Origin: an uncultured Lachnospiraceae bacterium
GTDB taxonomy: Bacteria; Bacillota_A; Clostridia; Lachnospirales; Lachnospiraceae
Direction of reading: 5' to 3'
Assembly: GCA_947178085.1 (NCBI GenBank)
Contig: CAMWWS010000023.1
Span: 1 to 15,352 of the forward strand
DNA: 15,352 nt
The notes under the pieces are model-generated. The model saw nothing but the letters and a program-made list of their open reading frames with translations, searched no databases and was not told where the DNA came from. The first letter of the stretch is position 1, and each line of letters opens with the position of its first letter. Shown in pieces: positions 1 to 8,076 of this stretch. A program made the translations under genes and the position numbers.

Positions 1-910
1 CCAGCATACCGTCTATAAAACTCATAACGGTATCTTCATCATAATTTGTCGTGAAAGAGGTAGACAGCCACAGTCCGAAGGTCCATGGTGCCGGAAGCGA
101 AGGTTTGCCCGTTAAATCGGTATATTTTGTCAATACTTCTTTCATGGTAGGTCCGCCTATGAAGAAGTAATCCAGACTGCCGCCCTTTACACTGAACGCG
201 GTTTTCGTCACATTTTCCGTTGCAAACTCAAAGGAGACTTTTTCCGGATGATTGACCAGAATACCATATCCTTTATTGGAAATAAAGAATGGAATATTCT
301 TATAGGACTGCTCGGTGCTGGTGCCGCCGTCTTCATTATAAATCTCTACAGTTTGTCCGTTTTTTACAAATGGAGTAAAACGCTCACCCGTACCGTATAA
401 TAGTTCGCCTACACCTATGCTCAACTGCTGACGCATATAAGTTTCGTCTAAGTCGCCGTTTCGGTCATAGTAATCGCCTTTCCAGTCGGTTTTAAGCATT
501 GCCAAATCCTTTGTCAGACTTTGGGTAATTACCTTTCCGCCTGTACAATAGCGCATATACCAGTTCTTTTTGCCGATTTTCAAAGAAACAGAGCCGCTTG
601 TTACAATAAGCTCTTCTTCCGAATCCTTCACCTGAAGAGTCTGAGGATTGTCAAGATTCAACTCAAAAGCCGGGCTTTTTGGAAGCGTTCCCATATAATG
701 GTCAGTCTGTACGCGGATAATGTCGGGCATTGGTGAGCTGATACGTATAGTCAGATTAACGCCGCCCAAGGTATCACCACGTTCAGTGATTTTATGTGTA
801 GGTGCGCATAACGTGACTTCCTTTTCTTCAATTTTGGTGTAATATACCTCTCCCGGTGAGAAGCACGCAACACCTTCTTTAAGTAACCAGCAGCCGTTAT
901 TGAATTTCAT
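1..910 (-). CDS. yicI: GH31 alpha-xylosidase, YicI type (N-terminal part, cut by window edge)
   Basis: Partial gene; the first 303 codons are visible, read from the ATG whose complement lies at 908-910. It has a strong AAGGAGG ribosome binding site a few bases upstream. The translation opens MKFNNGCWLLKEGVACFSPG and aligns from memory along its length with E. coli YicI. Shared stretches include GVGELLYGTGERFTPFVKNG, YNEDGGTSTEQSYKNIPF and FGLWLSTSFTTNYDE near the cut. The visible part is the N-terminal beta-sandwich and the start of the catalytic barrel. The nucleophile aspartate (D416 in E. coli YicI) lies beyond the edge and cannot be checked. The family removes non-reducing-end alpha-1,6-xylose from xyloglucan oligosaccharides such as isoprimeverose units. 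No signal peptide, so it should be cytoplasmic. It is transcribed divergently from the GH74 operon across a 206-base AT-rich spacer that both may use for control. Confidence 0.92.
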   Translation of the reverse strand, partial: MKFNNGCWLLKEGVACFSPGEVYYTKIEEKEVTLCAPTHKITERGDTLGGVNLTIRISSPMPDIIRVQTDHYMGTLPKSPAFELNLDNPQTLQVKDSEEELIVTSGSVSLKIGKKNWYMRYCTGGKVITQSLTKDLAMLKTDWKGDYYDRNGDLDETYMRQQLSIGVGELLYGTGERFTPFVKNGQTVEIYNEDGGTSTEQSYKNIPFFISNKGYGILVNHPEKVSFEFATENVTKTAFSVKGGSLDYFFIGGPTMKEVLTKYTDLTGKPSLPAPWTFGLWLSTSFTTNYDEDTVMSFIDGML

Positions 911-956
911 AGCAATCCTCCTTAAAATACTATTTAAAATTTTATAAATATATATT

Positions 957-962
957 ATTATA
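957..962 (-). promoter_or_regulatory. possible -10 box for the YicI-type gene
   Basis: A perfect TATAAT on the minus strand, about 47 bases upstream of the YicI-type start codon, in a very AT-rich stretch. No convincing -35 hexamer is seen 16-18 bases further upstream. In such AT-rich DNA a TATAAT can occur by chance, so this is a weak call. Confidence 0.3.
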
Positions 963-998
963 AATCTAAACCAAAAGAAAGAATAGTTTTTTTTAATA

Positions 999-1080
999 AT
1001 AGTTTGAACAAAATGAATAAAAACGGAGCTCTGATGCAGTGGCAAATCGCTCCTTATTTTATTCATTTTGCCCAAACTAT
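999..1080. repeat. long imperfect inverted repeat between divergent glycosidase genes
   Basis: Bases 999-1021 pair with 1058-1080 (21 of 23 positions, two adjacent mismatches); both arms contain CAAAATGAATAAA in opposite orientation. After an internal asymmetry, GGAGC at 1025-1029 pairs with GCTCC at 1049-1053, leaving a 19-base apical loop. It ends 36 bases before the GH74 start codon. No T-run follows on either strand, so it does not look like a rho-independent terminator. It could be an mRNA leader structure, a double operator for the divergent promoters, or a tiny mobile relic: TA dinucleotides sit at both outer ends (1000-1001 and 1078-1079). The rest of the 911-1116 spacer is AT-rich DNA with the candidate -10 box and no gene. 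Confidence 0.85.
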
Positions 1081-1116
1081 AGATTCTGAAATTTATGAAA
1101 GGGCTGAATTAATATA

Positions 1117-3441
1117 ATGAAAAACGAGAAATATGAATACCGCAACCTTCCGATTCCGGGCGGTGGATATGTGACAGGCTTTATTTTTCATGAGAAAAAA
1201 CAGGGAGTTCTGTATGCCAGAACCGATATCGGCGGTACATACCGGTTTGATTATGAGTCGAAACGTTGGTTAAGCTTAATAGACCATGTAACAATGGATG
1301 ATTTAAGTGAGACTTTTCCGATTGCTGCGGCGCTTGACGATATACACCCGGAAAGACTCTATATTGCGTGCGGAGTCCACAGGGAAGGCGCGGGAGTAAT
1401 AGCGATATCTGACGATTGCGGAGCGCATTTTGTTTATCATAAAATTCCTGTATTGGTTCATGGAAATTTGAACGGAAGAGGAACTGGATATCGCCTGATA
1501 GTAGATAAGCAAAACAGTGACAGGCTTATATTTGCAAGCCAGCAGGAAGGCTTATGGATTAGTTCTGACAGAGGAGCTAATTGGGTGAAAAATCATGCTT
1601 TTCCGGAAGAGTATCTGACGTTTGTGGGTCAGAGCAGTGACGGGAGCGCATTGTTTGCGGGCTGCGCGGGCGTGACTACGAAACGAAGCGAACGACTGCG
1701 CGGACATAGCCTGTACGTATCTTATGATGGAGGAATTAGCTTTGATAAAATGTGGCAGCCGGACGATGGAGAGATAGAAGGAGTAAGGCTGGCGGGACTA
1801 GTGGCTCAGAGGTACGCGCTGGATGAAAAATATCTCTATGTTACGTTTTCCGTAATGGGAAGGAACGCCTATGTATTGGAGAACGGATACAGCTGTGATG
1901 GAGGAAGTGTCATAGGAGGAAGGGTAGTCCGTTATCCAATACTTTCAAATAACGAGTTCGGAAAAGGAGAAGAGATTACTCCGAATCAGGACAGTATGGA
2001 AGTGCGGCAAAACAGATATCATGAGTATGGTTTCAGCGGAATCAATACAGCGGCGACGCAGCCGGGACTTCTGATTTGCTCGACTATCTGCAAAGAAAAT
2101 GGTGATAGCATTTTCCGTTCCTTTGATTATGGAGAGAGCTGGGAAGAAATTCTGCATGATTTAGATGTGGGAAAGATGGATTTCAGAACGTCATACATGA
2201 AGCCCTGCTACAATGGAGGACATTCCCCTATACACTGGCTTACCGATTTGAAAATCAATCCGTTTGATGAAAATGAGGCTTGGTTCAACACAGGGACAGG
2301 AGTGTTCCGTACCGGGAACCTGACTGGGGAGAAGGTAGTTTTCAGCGATTGGAGCGACGGTATAGAAGAAACCGTACATTTAAATCTGTACAGTCCTCCG
2401 GCGGGTGATGTATATTTGATTGATATTTTAGGTGATTTGGGTGGATTTGCTTTTCGTAATCCGGATGAACAATGTGACAATTCGTTTGATGATTCAGAGG
2501 GAAACAGGTATATTACCTGCATAAATGCAGATTATTCCGATATCAGACCTGAGTTTGTCGTAGTGACGCCCAGAGGAAACTGGACCGGAAAGACTAAGGG
2601 AGGACTGATAGTATCGCAAGACCAGTGCAGGACATTTACTCGTCTTCCCATGCCATTCGGAATTACGGATAAACTGGATAAGGCACTGCATCGAATCGAA
2701 ACGCCCAATGTCAACAGCGGATGGGCAGCGGTATCACCGGATTGCAAAAATATTGTCTGGTCTGTTGCAGAAAATATTCAACTGCCAATCGATATGGTAA
2801 TAACCAGTCAGGATGGCGGAAAAAGCTTTGTAAAGGCAAAAGTCTATGATGTTTCGGGTGAGGTGAAGAAACAGGGCGGTATGAAGGTTTTTGCTGATCG
2901 TATGGAAAGCAGCATTTTCTACGGGTTTGGGGAATGTTCTCAATTCTATTTAAGCAGGGATGGCGGTCGGACGTTTTGGCAAAGGGAGATTCCGCAGTTT
3001 GATTTCCCGCAGCTTGACTTTTCACGTATAGATTGTGCCAACAAGACTGAGGTGAGGGGTGAATGCGGTAAGCAGGGAGTTTTCTATATGGCACTTGGAA
3101 AATATGGGCTTTGGAAATTACATTATGATATGAAAAGAGATGACATAAGTGTCATAAAACTCGGCGCAGACGGTGATATTTTCTATCGAATGGGACTTGG
3201 AGTAATTCGTCCGGGAGGAGATTATTATAAAGAGGATAAGGCTATTTATACGGTTGCTAAGATAGACGGCGTATATGGATTCTACCGCTCGGTGGACGAT
3301 GGAAAGACTTTTGTGAGGCTTAATGAGGATAACCAGATGTATGGTGAAATCAACAGTATGGAAGGCGACAGCAGGGTATACGGAAGGTTTTATCTTGGGA
3401 CGGGAAGCCGCGGAGTACTGTATGGAATGCCGTGTGAGTAA
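1117..3441 (+). CDS. GH74 xyloglucanase-like protein, no signal peptide
   Basis: A 774-residue protein of the GH74 twin seven-bladed propeller type. The N-terminus carries the family hallmark (GGGYVTGFIFH, residues 15-25, then YARTDIGGTYRFD). The C-terminus ends with the matching VYGRFYLGTGSRGVLYG. Sialidase-style Asp-box motifs recur, for example SSDRGANW near 149-156 and SQDGGKSF near 564-571. By alignment from memory with the fungal reducing-end cellobiohydrolase (D35, D465), the catalytic pair is D37 in ARTDIGG and D440 in LGDLGG; both are present. GH74 enzymes cut the glucan backbone of xyloglucan, endo or from the reducing end of oligosaccharides; which mode applies here cannot be read off. 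Unlike typical secreted GH74 proteins it has no signal peptide, CBM or dockerin, so an intracellular oligosaccharide role is inferred. The ribosome binding site is probably AAAGGG at 1098-1103, rather far (13 bases) from the ATG. First gene of a three-gene operon. Confidence 0.88.
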   Translation: MKNEKYEYRNLPIPGGGYVTGFIFHEKKQGVLYARTDIGGTYRFDYESKRWLSLIDHVTMDDLSETFPIAAALDDIHPERLYIACGVHREGAGVIAISDDCGAHFVYHKIPVLVHGNLNGRGTGYRLIVDKQNSDRLIFASQQEGLWISSDRGANWVKNHAFPEEYLTFVGQSSDGSALFAGCAGVTTKRSERLRGHSLYVSYDGGISFDKMWQPDDGEIEGVRLAGLVAQRYALDEKYLYVTFSVMGRNAYVLENGYSCDGGSVIGGRVVRYPILSNNEFGKGEEITPNQDSMEVRQNRYHEYGFSGINTAATQPGLLICSTICKENGDSIFRSFDYGESWEEILHDLDVGKMDFRTSYMKPCYNGGHSPIHWLTDLKINPFDENEAWFNTGTGVFRTGNLTGEKVVFSDWSDGIEETVHLNLYSPPAGDVYLIDILGDLGGFAFRNPDEQCDNSFDDSEGNRYITCINADYSDIRPEFVVVTPRGNWTGKTKGGLIVSQDQCRTFTRLPMPFGITDKLDKALHRIETPNVNSGWAAVSPDCKNIVWSVAENIQLPIDMVITSQDGGKSFVKAKVYDVSGEVKKQGGMKVFADRMESSIFYGFGECSQFYLSRDGGRTFWQREIPQFDFPQLDFSRIDCANKTEVRGECGKQGVFYMALGKYGLWKLHYDMKRDDISVIKLGADGDIFYRMGLGVIRPGGDYYKEDKAIYTVAKIDGVYGFYRSVDDGKTFVRLNEDNQMYGEINSMEGDSRVYGRFYLGTGSRGVLYGMPCE

Positions 3442-3490
3442 ATTATCTGTTTTTGACATAAGTTCTGGTTACTGAAAAATTATTAACATA

Positions 3491-3497
3491 AAGGAGG
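3491..3497 (+). promoter_or_regulatory. strong ribosome binding site of the second GH31 gene
   Basis: AAGGAGG, seven bases upstream of the ATG at 3505. It fixes this start. The 63-base gap after the GH74 stop shows no terminator, so the two genes are probably cotranscribed. Confidence 0.85.
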
Positions 3498-3504
3498 ATT
3501 ACAT

Positions 3505-5574
3505 ATGTATTTAGAGCAGGATAATAACAGGCTGATGATAAAGGATGGGAAATCACAGGTGTGGATTGAGCCTTGGGGCGAGAATTCTTTAAGGGTGCGG
3601 ATGAGCTGCGAGGCGCATATGGATGCAAATGATTGGGCATTGACGGAAAAAGTGCCTGAAACGGATGTACAGATTACTTTTGAGGAACTGGATGTCACGG
3701 ACCCGTGGTATAAGTCTGAGGAATATGCGAAATATCACCAGAAGGGTATTCAGGCTGCGATCACCAACGGAAAGATTACGGCTAAGGTGTCTCATGAAGG
3801 CTGGATTAGTTATTATAATCAAAAGGGTGAACTTCTGACGGAAGAATACTGGCGCAACCGTAACCGCATCAATCGTTATTGTGTGCCGCTAAGAGTTGAT
3901 GCCAGAGAATTGAAGCCTATTCAGGGTTCTACGGATTATACCCTTACTGCACGTTTTGAAGCGTTTGATGATGAGAAAATCTTCGGTATGGGGCAGTATC
4001 AGGAAAAGAATCTGAATAAAAAAGGCGCTATACTTGAGCTGGCGCATAGAAACAGTCAGGCAAGCGTGCCTTTTATGGTATCAAGCAGAGGCTACGGCTT
4101 TTTGTGGAATAATCCGGCAATCGGAACGGCTATTTTCGGCGCTAATAAAACGGAGTGGTCTGCGAAGAGTACCAAAAAACTGGATTATTTTATTACGGCG
4201 GGAGATACGCCTGCCGAAATCGAAGAACAATATTCCATGGCAGCCGGCAGAAGCCCGATGATGCCTGAGTATGGTATGGGGTACTGGCAGTGCAAACTGC
4301 GTTACAGAAATCAGGAAGAACTGCTTGCAGTAGCGAGGGAACATAAAAAGAGAGGGCTTCCGATGGATGCCATAGTAGTTGATTTCTTCCACTGGACAAG
4401 ACAGGGTGATTTTAAATTCGAACCCAGAGACTGGCCGAATCCCGAAGCAATGGTAAAGGAATTGAAAGAGATGGGAATCGAGACGGTAGTATCTGTCTGG
4501 CCTACTATCGATGAGCAGAGTGAGAACTTCGGCGAAATGGCACAGAAGGGGTACTTAGTTACGGCGGACAGAGGTAATTCCAACCATATGACGTGGATGG
4601 GAAATACGATATTCTATGATGCGACTCATCCCGGCGCACAGAAATTTGTCTGGGAGCGGTGTAAGGAGAATTATTATAAAAAGGGAATCCGCTGTTTCTG
4701 GCTGGATGAGGCTGAGCCTGAATACGGTCCTTACGATTTCGATAATTACCGCTATTATGAAGGTACAGCGCTGCAATGTACGAACCGCTATCCGGTAGGC
4801 TATGCCAAAGGCTTCTATGACGGACTGCGTGAAGAGGGCGAGAGCGAAATAATGAGTCTGGTACGCTGTGCATGGGCAGGAAGCCAGAAATACGGTGTGC
4901 TGACATGGTCGGGTGATATTTATTCATCTTTCCGTTCCATGCGCGAGCAGCTTCAGGCGGGACTTAATATGGGAATGGCGGGTATTCCGTGGTGGACTTC
5001 CGATATCGGCGGATTCTTAGGCGGAAACATTGAGGATGAACATTTCAGGGAACTGCTGGTGCGTTGGTTCGCATGGGGCGCTTTCTGCCCGGTATTCCGT
5101 ATGCATGGTGAACGTTCTCCGTGGTATGAAAGAGAGCAGGAATATATTAACGGCGTGCGTCAGCTTACCAGCGGACAGGATAATGAGGTATGGAGCTTCG
5201 GTGAGGATAATTATAAGATTTTGTCAAAATACTTATTTATTCGAGAAAGGCTTCGTCCTTATATCAGAGACTGCATGAAGGCGGCAAGTGAAAAGGGTGC
5301 TCCAATCATGCGCCCGCTGTTCTTTGATTTCCCGGAAGATAAAGCATGCTGGGAAGTGGAAGATGCTTATATGTTCGGACCGGACCTGCTGGTCGCTCCG
5401 GTGATGGAAGAAGGGCTTAGGGAAAGGTCAATTTATCTGCCATCGGGCTGTGAGTGGACAGACGCCAATACGAAAAAAGTATATGAGGGCGGACAGACAG
5501 TGACAGTCCCGGCGCCTTTGGATATTATTCCTGTTATGATAAGAGATGGGAAAGATTATAAGATTTATGAATAA
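3505..5574 (+). CDS. GH31 alpha-glycosidase, probable alpha-xylosidase
   Basis: A 689-residue GH31 enzyme: an N-terminal beta-sandwich domain (about 1-240), a (beta/alpha)8 barrel starting near PEYGMGYWQCKLRYRNQEE, and a C-terminal beta domain. The nucleophile is D401 in FWLDEAEPEYG and the acid/base is D471 in WSGDIYSSF; PWWTSDIGGF and RMHGER are further substrate-pocket motifs. The nucleophile motif LDEAEPE differs from the YicI type (TDFGE), so this belongs to a different GH31 subgroup that contains alpha-xylosidases and alpha-glucosidases acting on xyloglucan oligosaccharides. Xylose specificity is inferred from the GH74 neighbour and is not proven by a motif. No signal peptide, hence cytoplasmic. 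The next gene starts eight bases after the stop. Sequence looks intact with no missing core motif. Confidence 0.9.
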   Translation: MYLEQDNNRLMIKDGKSQVWIEPWGENSLRVRMSCEAHMDANDWALTEKVPETDVQITFEELDVTDPWYKSEEYAKYHQKGIQAAITNGKITAKVSHEGWISYYNQKGELLTEEYWRNRNRINRYCVPLRVDARELKPIQGSTDYTLTARFEAFDDEKIFGMGQYQEKNLNKKGAILELAHRNSQASVPFMVSSRGYGFLWNNPAIGTAIFGANKTEWSAKSTKKLDYFITAGDTPAEIEEQYSMAAGRSPMMPEYGMGYWQCKLRYRNQEELLAVAREHKKRGLPMDAIVVDFFHWTRQGDFKFEPRDWPNPEAMVKELKEMGIETVVSVWPTIDEQSENFGEMAQKGYLVTADRGNSNHMTWMGNTIFYDATHPGAQKFVWERCKENYYKKGIRCFWLDEAEPEYGPYDFDNYRYYEGTALQCTNRYPVGYAKGFYDGLREEGESEIMSLVRCAWAGSQKYGVLTWSGDIYSSFRSMREQLQAGLNMGMAGIPWWTSDIGGFLGGNIEDEHFRELLVRWFAWGAFCPVFRMHGERSPWYEREQEYINGVRQLTSGQDNEVWSFGEDNYKILSKYLFIRERLRPYIRDCMKAASEKGAPIMRPLFFDFPEDKACWEVEDAYMFGPDLLVAPVMEEGLRERSIYLPSGCEWTDANTKKVYEGGQTVTVPAPLDIIPVMIRDGKDYKIYE

Positions 5575-5582
5575 GAAGAACC

Positions 5583-6422
5583 ATGCGAAAGGAAAAAGCA
5601 GCTATGATTTATAAGGAATATCCGATTCAGGTCGAGGATTCGACAGACAGGGCACATGTTAACGTATATTTGATTTCACATTCGGAGGAAATTAATATTC
5701 AAAAAAGACCGTTAATAGTTATTTGCCCAGGCGGCGGTTACTCTTTTGTGTCGGAAAGAGAGGCAGAAATGCTTGCCTTACAGTGGCTTGCACTTGGATA
5801 TCATGCAGCGGTGCTATATTACTCTGTGGAACCGGCGGTTTATCCGACGGCTCTGCTGGAACTTGCCACAGCCGTAAAAATGATGAAAGAGCATTCGGAA
5901 GAGTGGTATATCGATAAGGATAAGATTCTGATAGAAGGTTCGTCAGCGGGCGGGCATCTGGCGGCAAGTTACGGTATGTTCTGGAACAGAGCGTTTATGG
6001 CGGAAAAAACAGGAACGACTTCGGAAATGCTTCGTCCGGCAGGTATGATTCTGAATTATCCTGTTATTACTTCCGGTGAGTACGCTCATGACGATTCGTT
6101 TCGCTCTTTGCTGGCGGAAAAATATGAGGATATGAAAGCAGAAATGTCCTTAGAGAACCAAGTCAGCGTCGATACGCCGCCTGCCTTTATATGGCATACG
6201 AATGAAGACGGTCTTGTTCCGGCGGAAAATTCACTTCTGCTGGCATTGGCGATGAGAAAGCAGGGGATTCCGGTAGAATTGCATCTGTACGCAAAGGGAG
6301 GGCATGGACTGAGCCTTGCCGATGAACGCACAGACGGAATGGATGGCTGGGGAAATGTAAAAGAATGCCAGTCATGGATGGCATTGGCGGATACATGGAT
6401 GAAAGAAGTAATTCTAAGATGA
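5583..6422 (+). CDS. alpha/beta-hydrolase carbohydrate esterase, probable deacetylase
   Basis: Up to 279 residues with the layout of the acetyl-esterase/lipase branch of alpha/beta hydrolases. The oxyanion-hole loop is CPGGGY (residues 48-53), the nucleophile elbow GSSAGGH places Ser121, and the likely acid and base are Asp209 (HTNEDGLVP) and His241 (GGHGLS). The protein has no signal peptide. It follows the GH31 gene by eight bases, so translation is probably coupled. Given its neighbours I infer removal of O-acetyl groups from imported oligosaccharides, for example acetylated galactose of xyloglucan, but members of this family are promiscuous. The start is uncertain: the ATG at 5604 has AAAGGA ten bases upstream and gives MIYKEYPIQVE, which looks like a more natural N-terminus than the ATG at 5583. 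Confidence 0.82.
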   Translation: MRKEKAAMIYKEYPIQVEDSTDRAHVNVYLISHSEEINIQKRPLIVICPGGGYSFVSEREAEMLALQWLALGYHAAVLYYSVEPAVYPTALLELATAVKMMKEHSEEWYIDKDKILIEGSSAGGHLAASYGMFWNRAFMAEKTGTTSEMLRPAGMILNYPVITSGEYAHDDSFRSLLAEKYEDMKAEMSLENQVSVDTPPAFIWHTNEDGLVPAENSLLLALAMRKQGIPVELHLYAKGGHGLSLADERTDGMDGWGNVKECQSWMALADTWMKEVILR

Positions 6423-6487
6423 AATATAATATAGCGCAAATATACTGTATGGATTGATATTATTTTGAATTAGATATTATTAATAAA

Positions 6488-6521
6488 AGAAAGCAGATGA
6501 TTAATTAGTCGTCTGCTTTCT
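6488..6521. terminator. hairpin terminator between convergent operons
   Basis: A 13-bp stem (AGAAAGCAGATGA at 6488-6500 with TCGTCTGCTTTCT at 6509-6521, one G-T pair) and an 8-base AT-rich loop. On the minus strand the stem is followed directly by TTTTATT, a good rho-independent terminator for the GH42-GH29 operon. On the plus strand the trailing sequence GTATTAC is a poor U-tract, so it serves the esterase operon less well. Confidence 0.85.
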
Positions 6522-6555
6522 GTATTACAAGGTATTTGGGATAACTGCAAGGTCA

Positions 6556-8040
6556 CTATTCCACAGTAACTTTAATTACAACAGGAAACTCACTTTTGAT
6601 ATTATCTGTGATAAAGTGCATACCGTATATGTCACAGTTAAAATCAATCTGCTCATCAGACCCAAGAATGTTTACCTTACGGATTATACCGTGGAAGTTC
6701 GGCTTGCTTGCATCAATGGACTTTGACAGTGAATGAATGGTTATTTTACCGTCTTCGGGATATTTCAGGCATATAGCATAAATGCATCCGTTTCCTGCGG
6801 TGAACCTGAAATCTTCGCATGTATATACAGTGGGAGAGCCATCGCTGAACTGTCCTTCGATTTCTTTTGTAGGACCCTCAGCCGGATACCGCCATGGTTT
6901 GGTATTATATATAGCTTCTCCGTTTACGTTAAGCCAACTGCCTATGTCCCGCAAGATGGAGAGGTCTTTTTGGGCGAATGTACCATCTGACTTAGGGCCT
7001 ACATTAAGAAGAAGGTTGCCGTTCTTGCTGACTACATCAATCAGATAGCAGATAATTTCATTGCTGCTCTTATAATCAAGGCTGGTGGTGTAACACCATG
7101 AATTACGGGCGATTGCAGTATCAGTCTGCCAGTGATAGGGTCTGGTATCCGCGAATTTACCGCGCTCCACATCTACGATAGCGCTTCCAAACGCCATAGC
7201 ATCATGTTTATAGCAGATAGCGGTATTATAACCCCATTCCAGACCTCTGTTATAATAGTATGCTGCAATCTGGCGCAGTGCGGGCTTAAATCCCTCATGC
7301 TCAATCCACCAGTCGAAGTAAAGAATTTTAGGCTGATAACGATCTATGATTTCGCAGGTGCGGCATATCCAGTCTTCCAGAAATTCCTGAGTCGGATAAG
7401 GCTTCGCGAAAAGGTCCTGATGGTCAGGCTGTTCCTGAATAGAAGGCCAGTAGAAATCGCCACATTTGAGCGGATCCTTGATATCGCTTTCGAAATCCCT
7501 GCCTTTCCCCATGAACCAAAAGTGTTCAGCCCTGTGAGAAGAAGTACAGAAAACCAGTCCTTTTTTCTCAAGTGCCGCTTTCAGTTCACCGAGAATATTC
7601 CGTTTCGGTCCCATGTTAGCAGCATTATAAATGGATAAATCACTTTGATACATCTGGAAACCGTCATGATGCTCCGCTACCGGAACAACATACTTGGCGC
7701 CTGCAGCAGAAAAGGTCTCCGCCCAGAAATCAGGGTCAAATTTATCGGCTGTAAACATGGGAATAAAGTCCTTATAACCAAAATCTTTATGGGCGCCATA
7801 TGTCTTTATATGATGCTCGAACTCAGGAGAACCCTGAATATACATATTTCGGGAATACCATTCATTATTGAATGCGGGAACGCTATATAATCCCCAGTGA
7901 ATAAAAATTCCGAATTTAGCTTTTTCAAACCATGACGGCATGACGAAATCAGTAAGTGATGCCCAGTCGTCATGATAAGGACCTTTGTCTATAACCTCGC
8001 GAATCTGTGATAAGTATGCCTGCTTGTCGGTAATTTTCAT
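6556..8040 (-). CDS. GH29 alpha-L-fucosidase
   Basis: A 494-residue GH29 enzyme. The barrel begins WFEKAKFGIFIHWGLYSVP (about 37-55, with the fucose-pocket His48-Trp49), continues with VAEHHDGFQMY (121-131, the His-His pair) and has the nucleophile Asp243 in ILYFDWW. NGNLLLNVGPKSDGT is the conserved end of the barrel; a C-terminal beta-sandwich follows. The general acid is poorly conserved in this family and was not assigned. No signal peptide, so it acts on imported sugar. Fucose caps the galactose of dicot xyloglucan, so it would act before the upstream GH42 enzyme. It is second in a minus-strand operon, 36 bases after GH42, with a GGGAGG ribosome binding site somewhat far from the ATG. Linkage preference cannot be read from the sequence. 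Confidence 0.93.
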   Translation of the reverse strand: MKITDKQAYLSQIREVIDKGPYHDDWASLTDFVMPSWFEKAKFGIFIHWGLYSVPAFNNEWYSRNMYIQGSPEFEHHIKTYGAHKDFGYKDFIPMFTADKFDPDFWAETFSAAGAKYVVPVAEHHDGFQMYQSDLSIYNAANMGPKRNILGELKAALEKKGLVFCTSSHRAEHFWFMGKGRDFESDIKDPLKCGDFYWPSIQEQPDHQDLFAKPYPTQEFLEDWICRTCEIIDRYQPKILYFDWWIEHEGFKPALRQIAAYYYNRGLEWGYNTAICYKHDAMAFGSAIVDVERGKFADTRPYHWQTDTAIARNSWCYTTSLDYKSSNEIICYLIDVVSKNGNLLLNVGPKSDGTFAQKDLSILRDIGSWLNVNGEAIYNTKPWRYPAEGPTKEIEGQFSDGSPTVYTCEDFRFTAGNGCIYAICLKYPEDGKITIHSLSKSIDASKPNFHGIIRKVNILGSDEQIDFNCDIYGMHFITDNIKSEFPVVIKVTVE

Positions 8041-8076
8041 ATGGATGTCTATGCCTCCCTCTTAGTAATGACTAAA

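Noticed and set aside
521..736. Plus-strand open frame of 71 codons
   Set aside because: It lies wholly antisense to the well-supported YicI-type gene, has no ribosome binding site and no recognisable protein features.
1095..1112. Five-codon mini-ORF (ATG to TAA) just before the GH74 start
   Set aside because: It overlaps the presumed ribosome binding site and has none of its own; likely chance in an AT-rich leader.
2711..3094. Minus-strand open frame of 127 codons
   Set aside because: Antisense shadow of the GH74 gene; Pro/His/Ser/Arg-rich composition typical of a spurious frame.
7132..7638. Plus-strand open frame of 168 codons
   Set aside because: It is the antisense shadow of the GH29 gene, whose catalytic motifs are all in the minus-strand frame.
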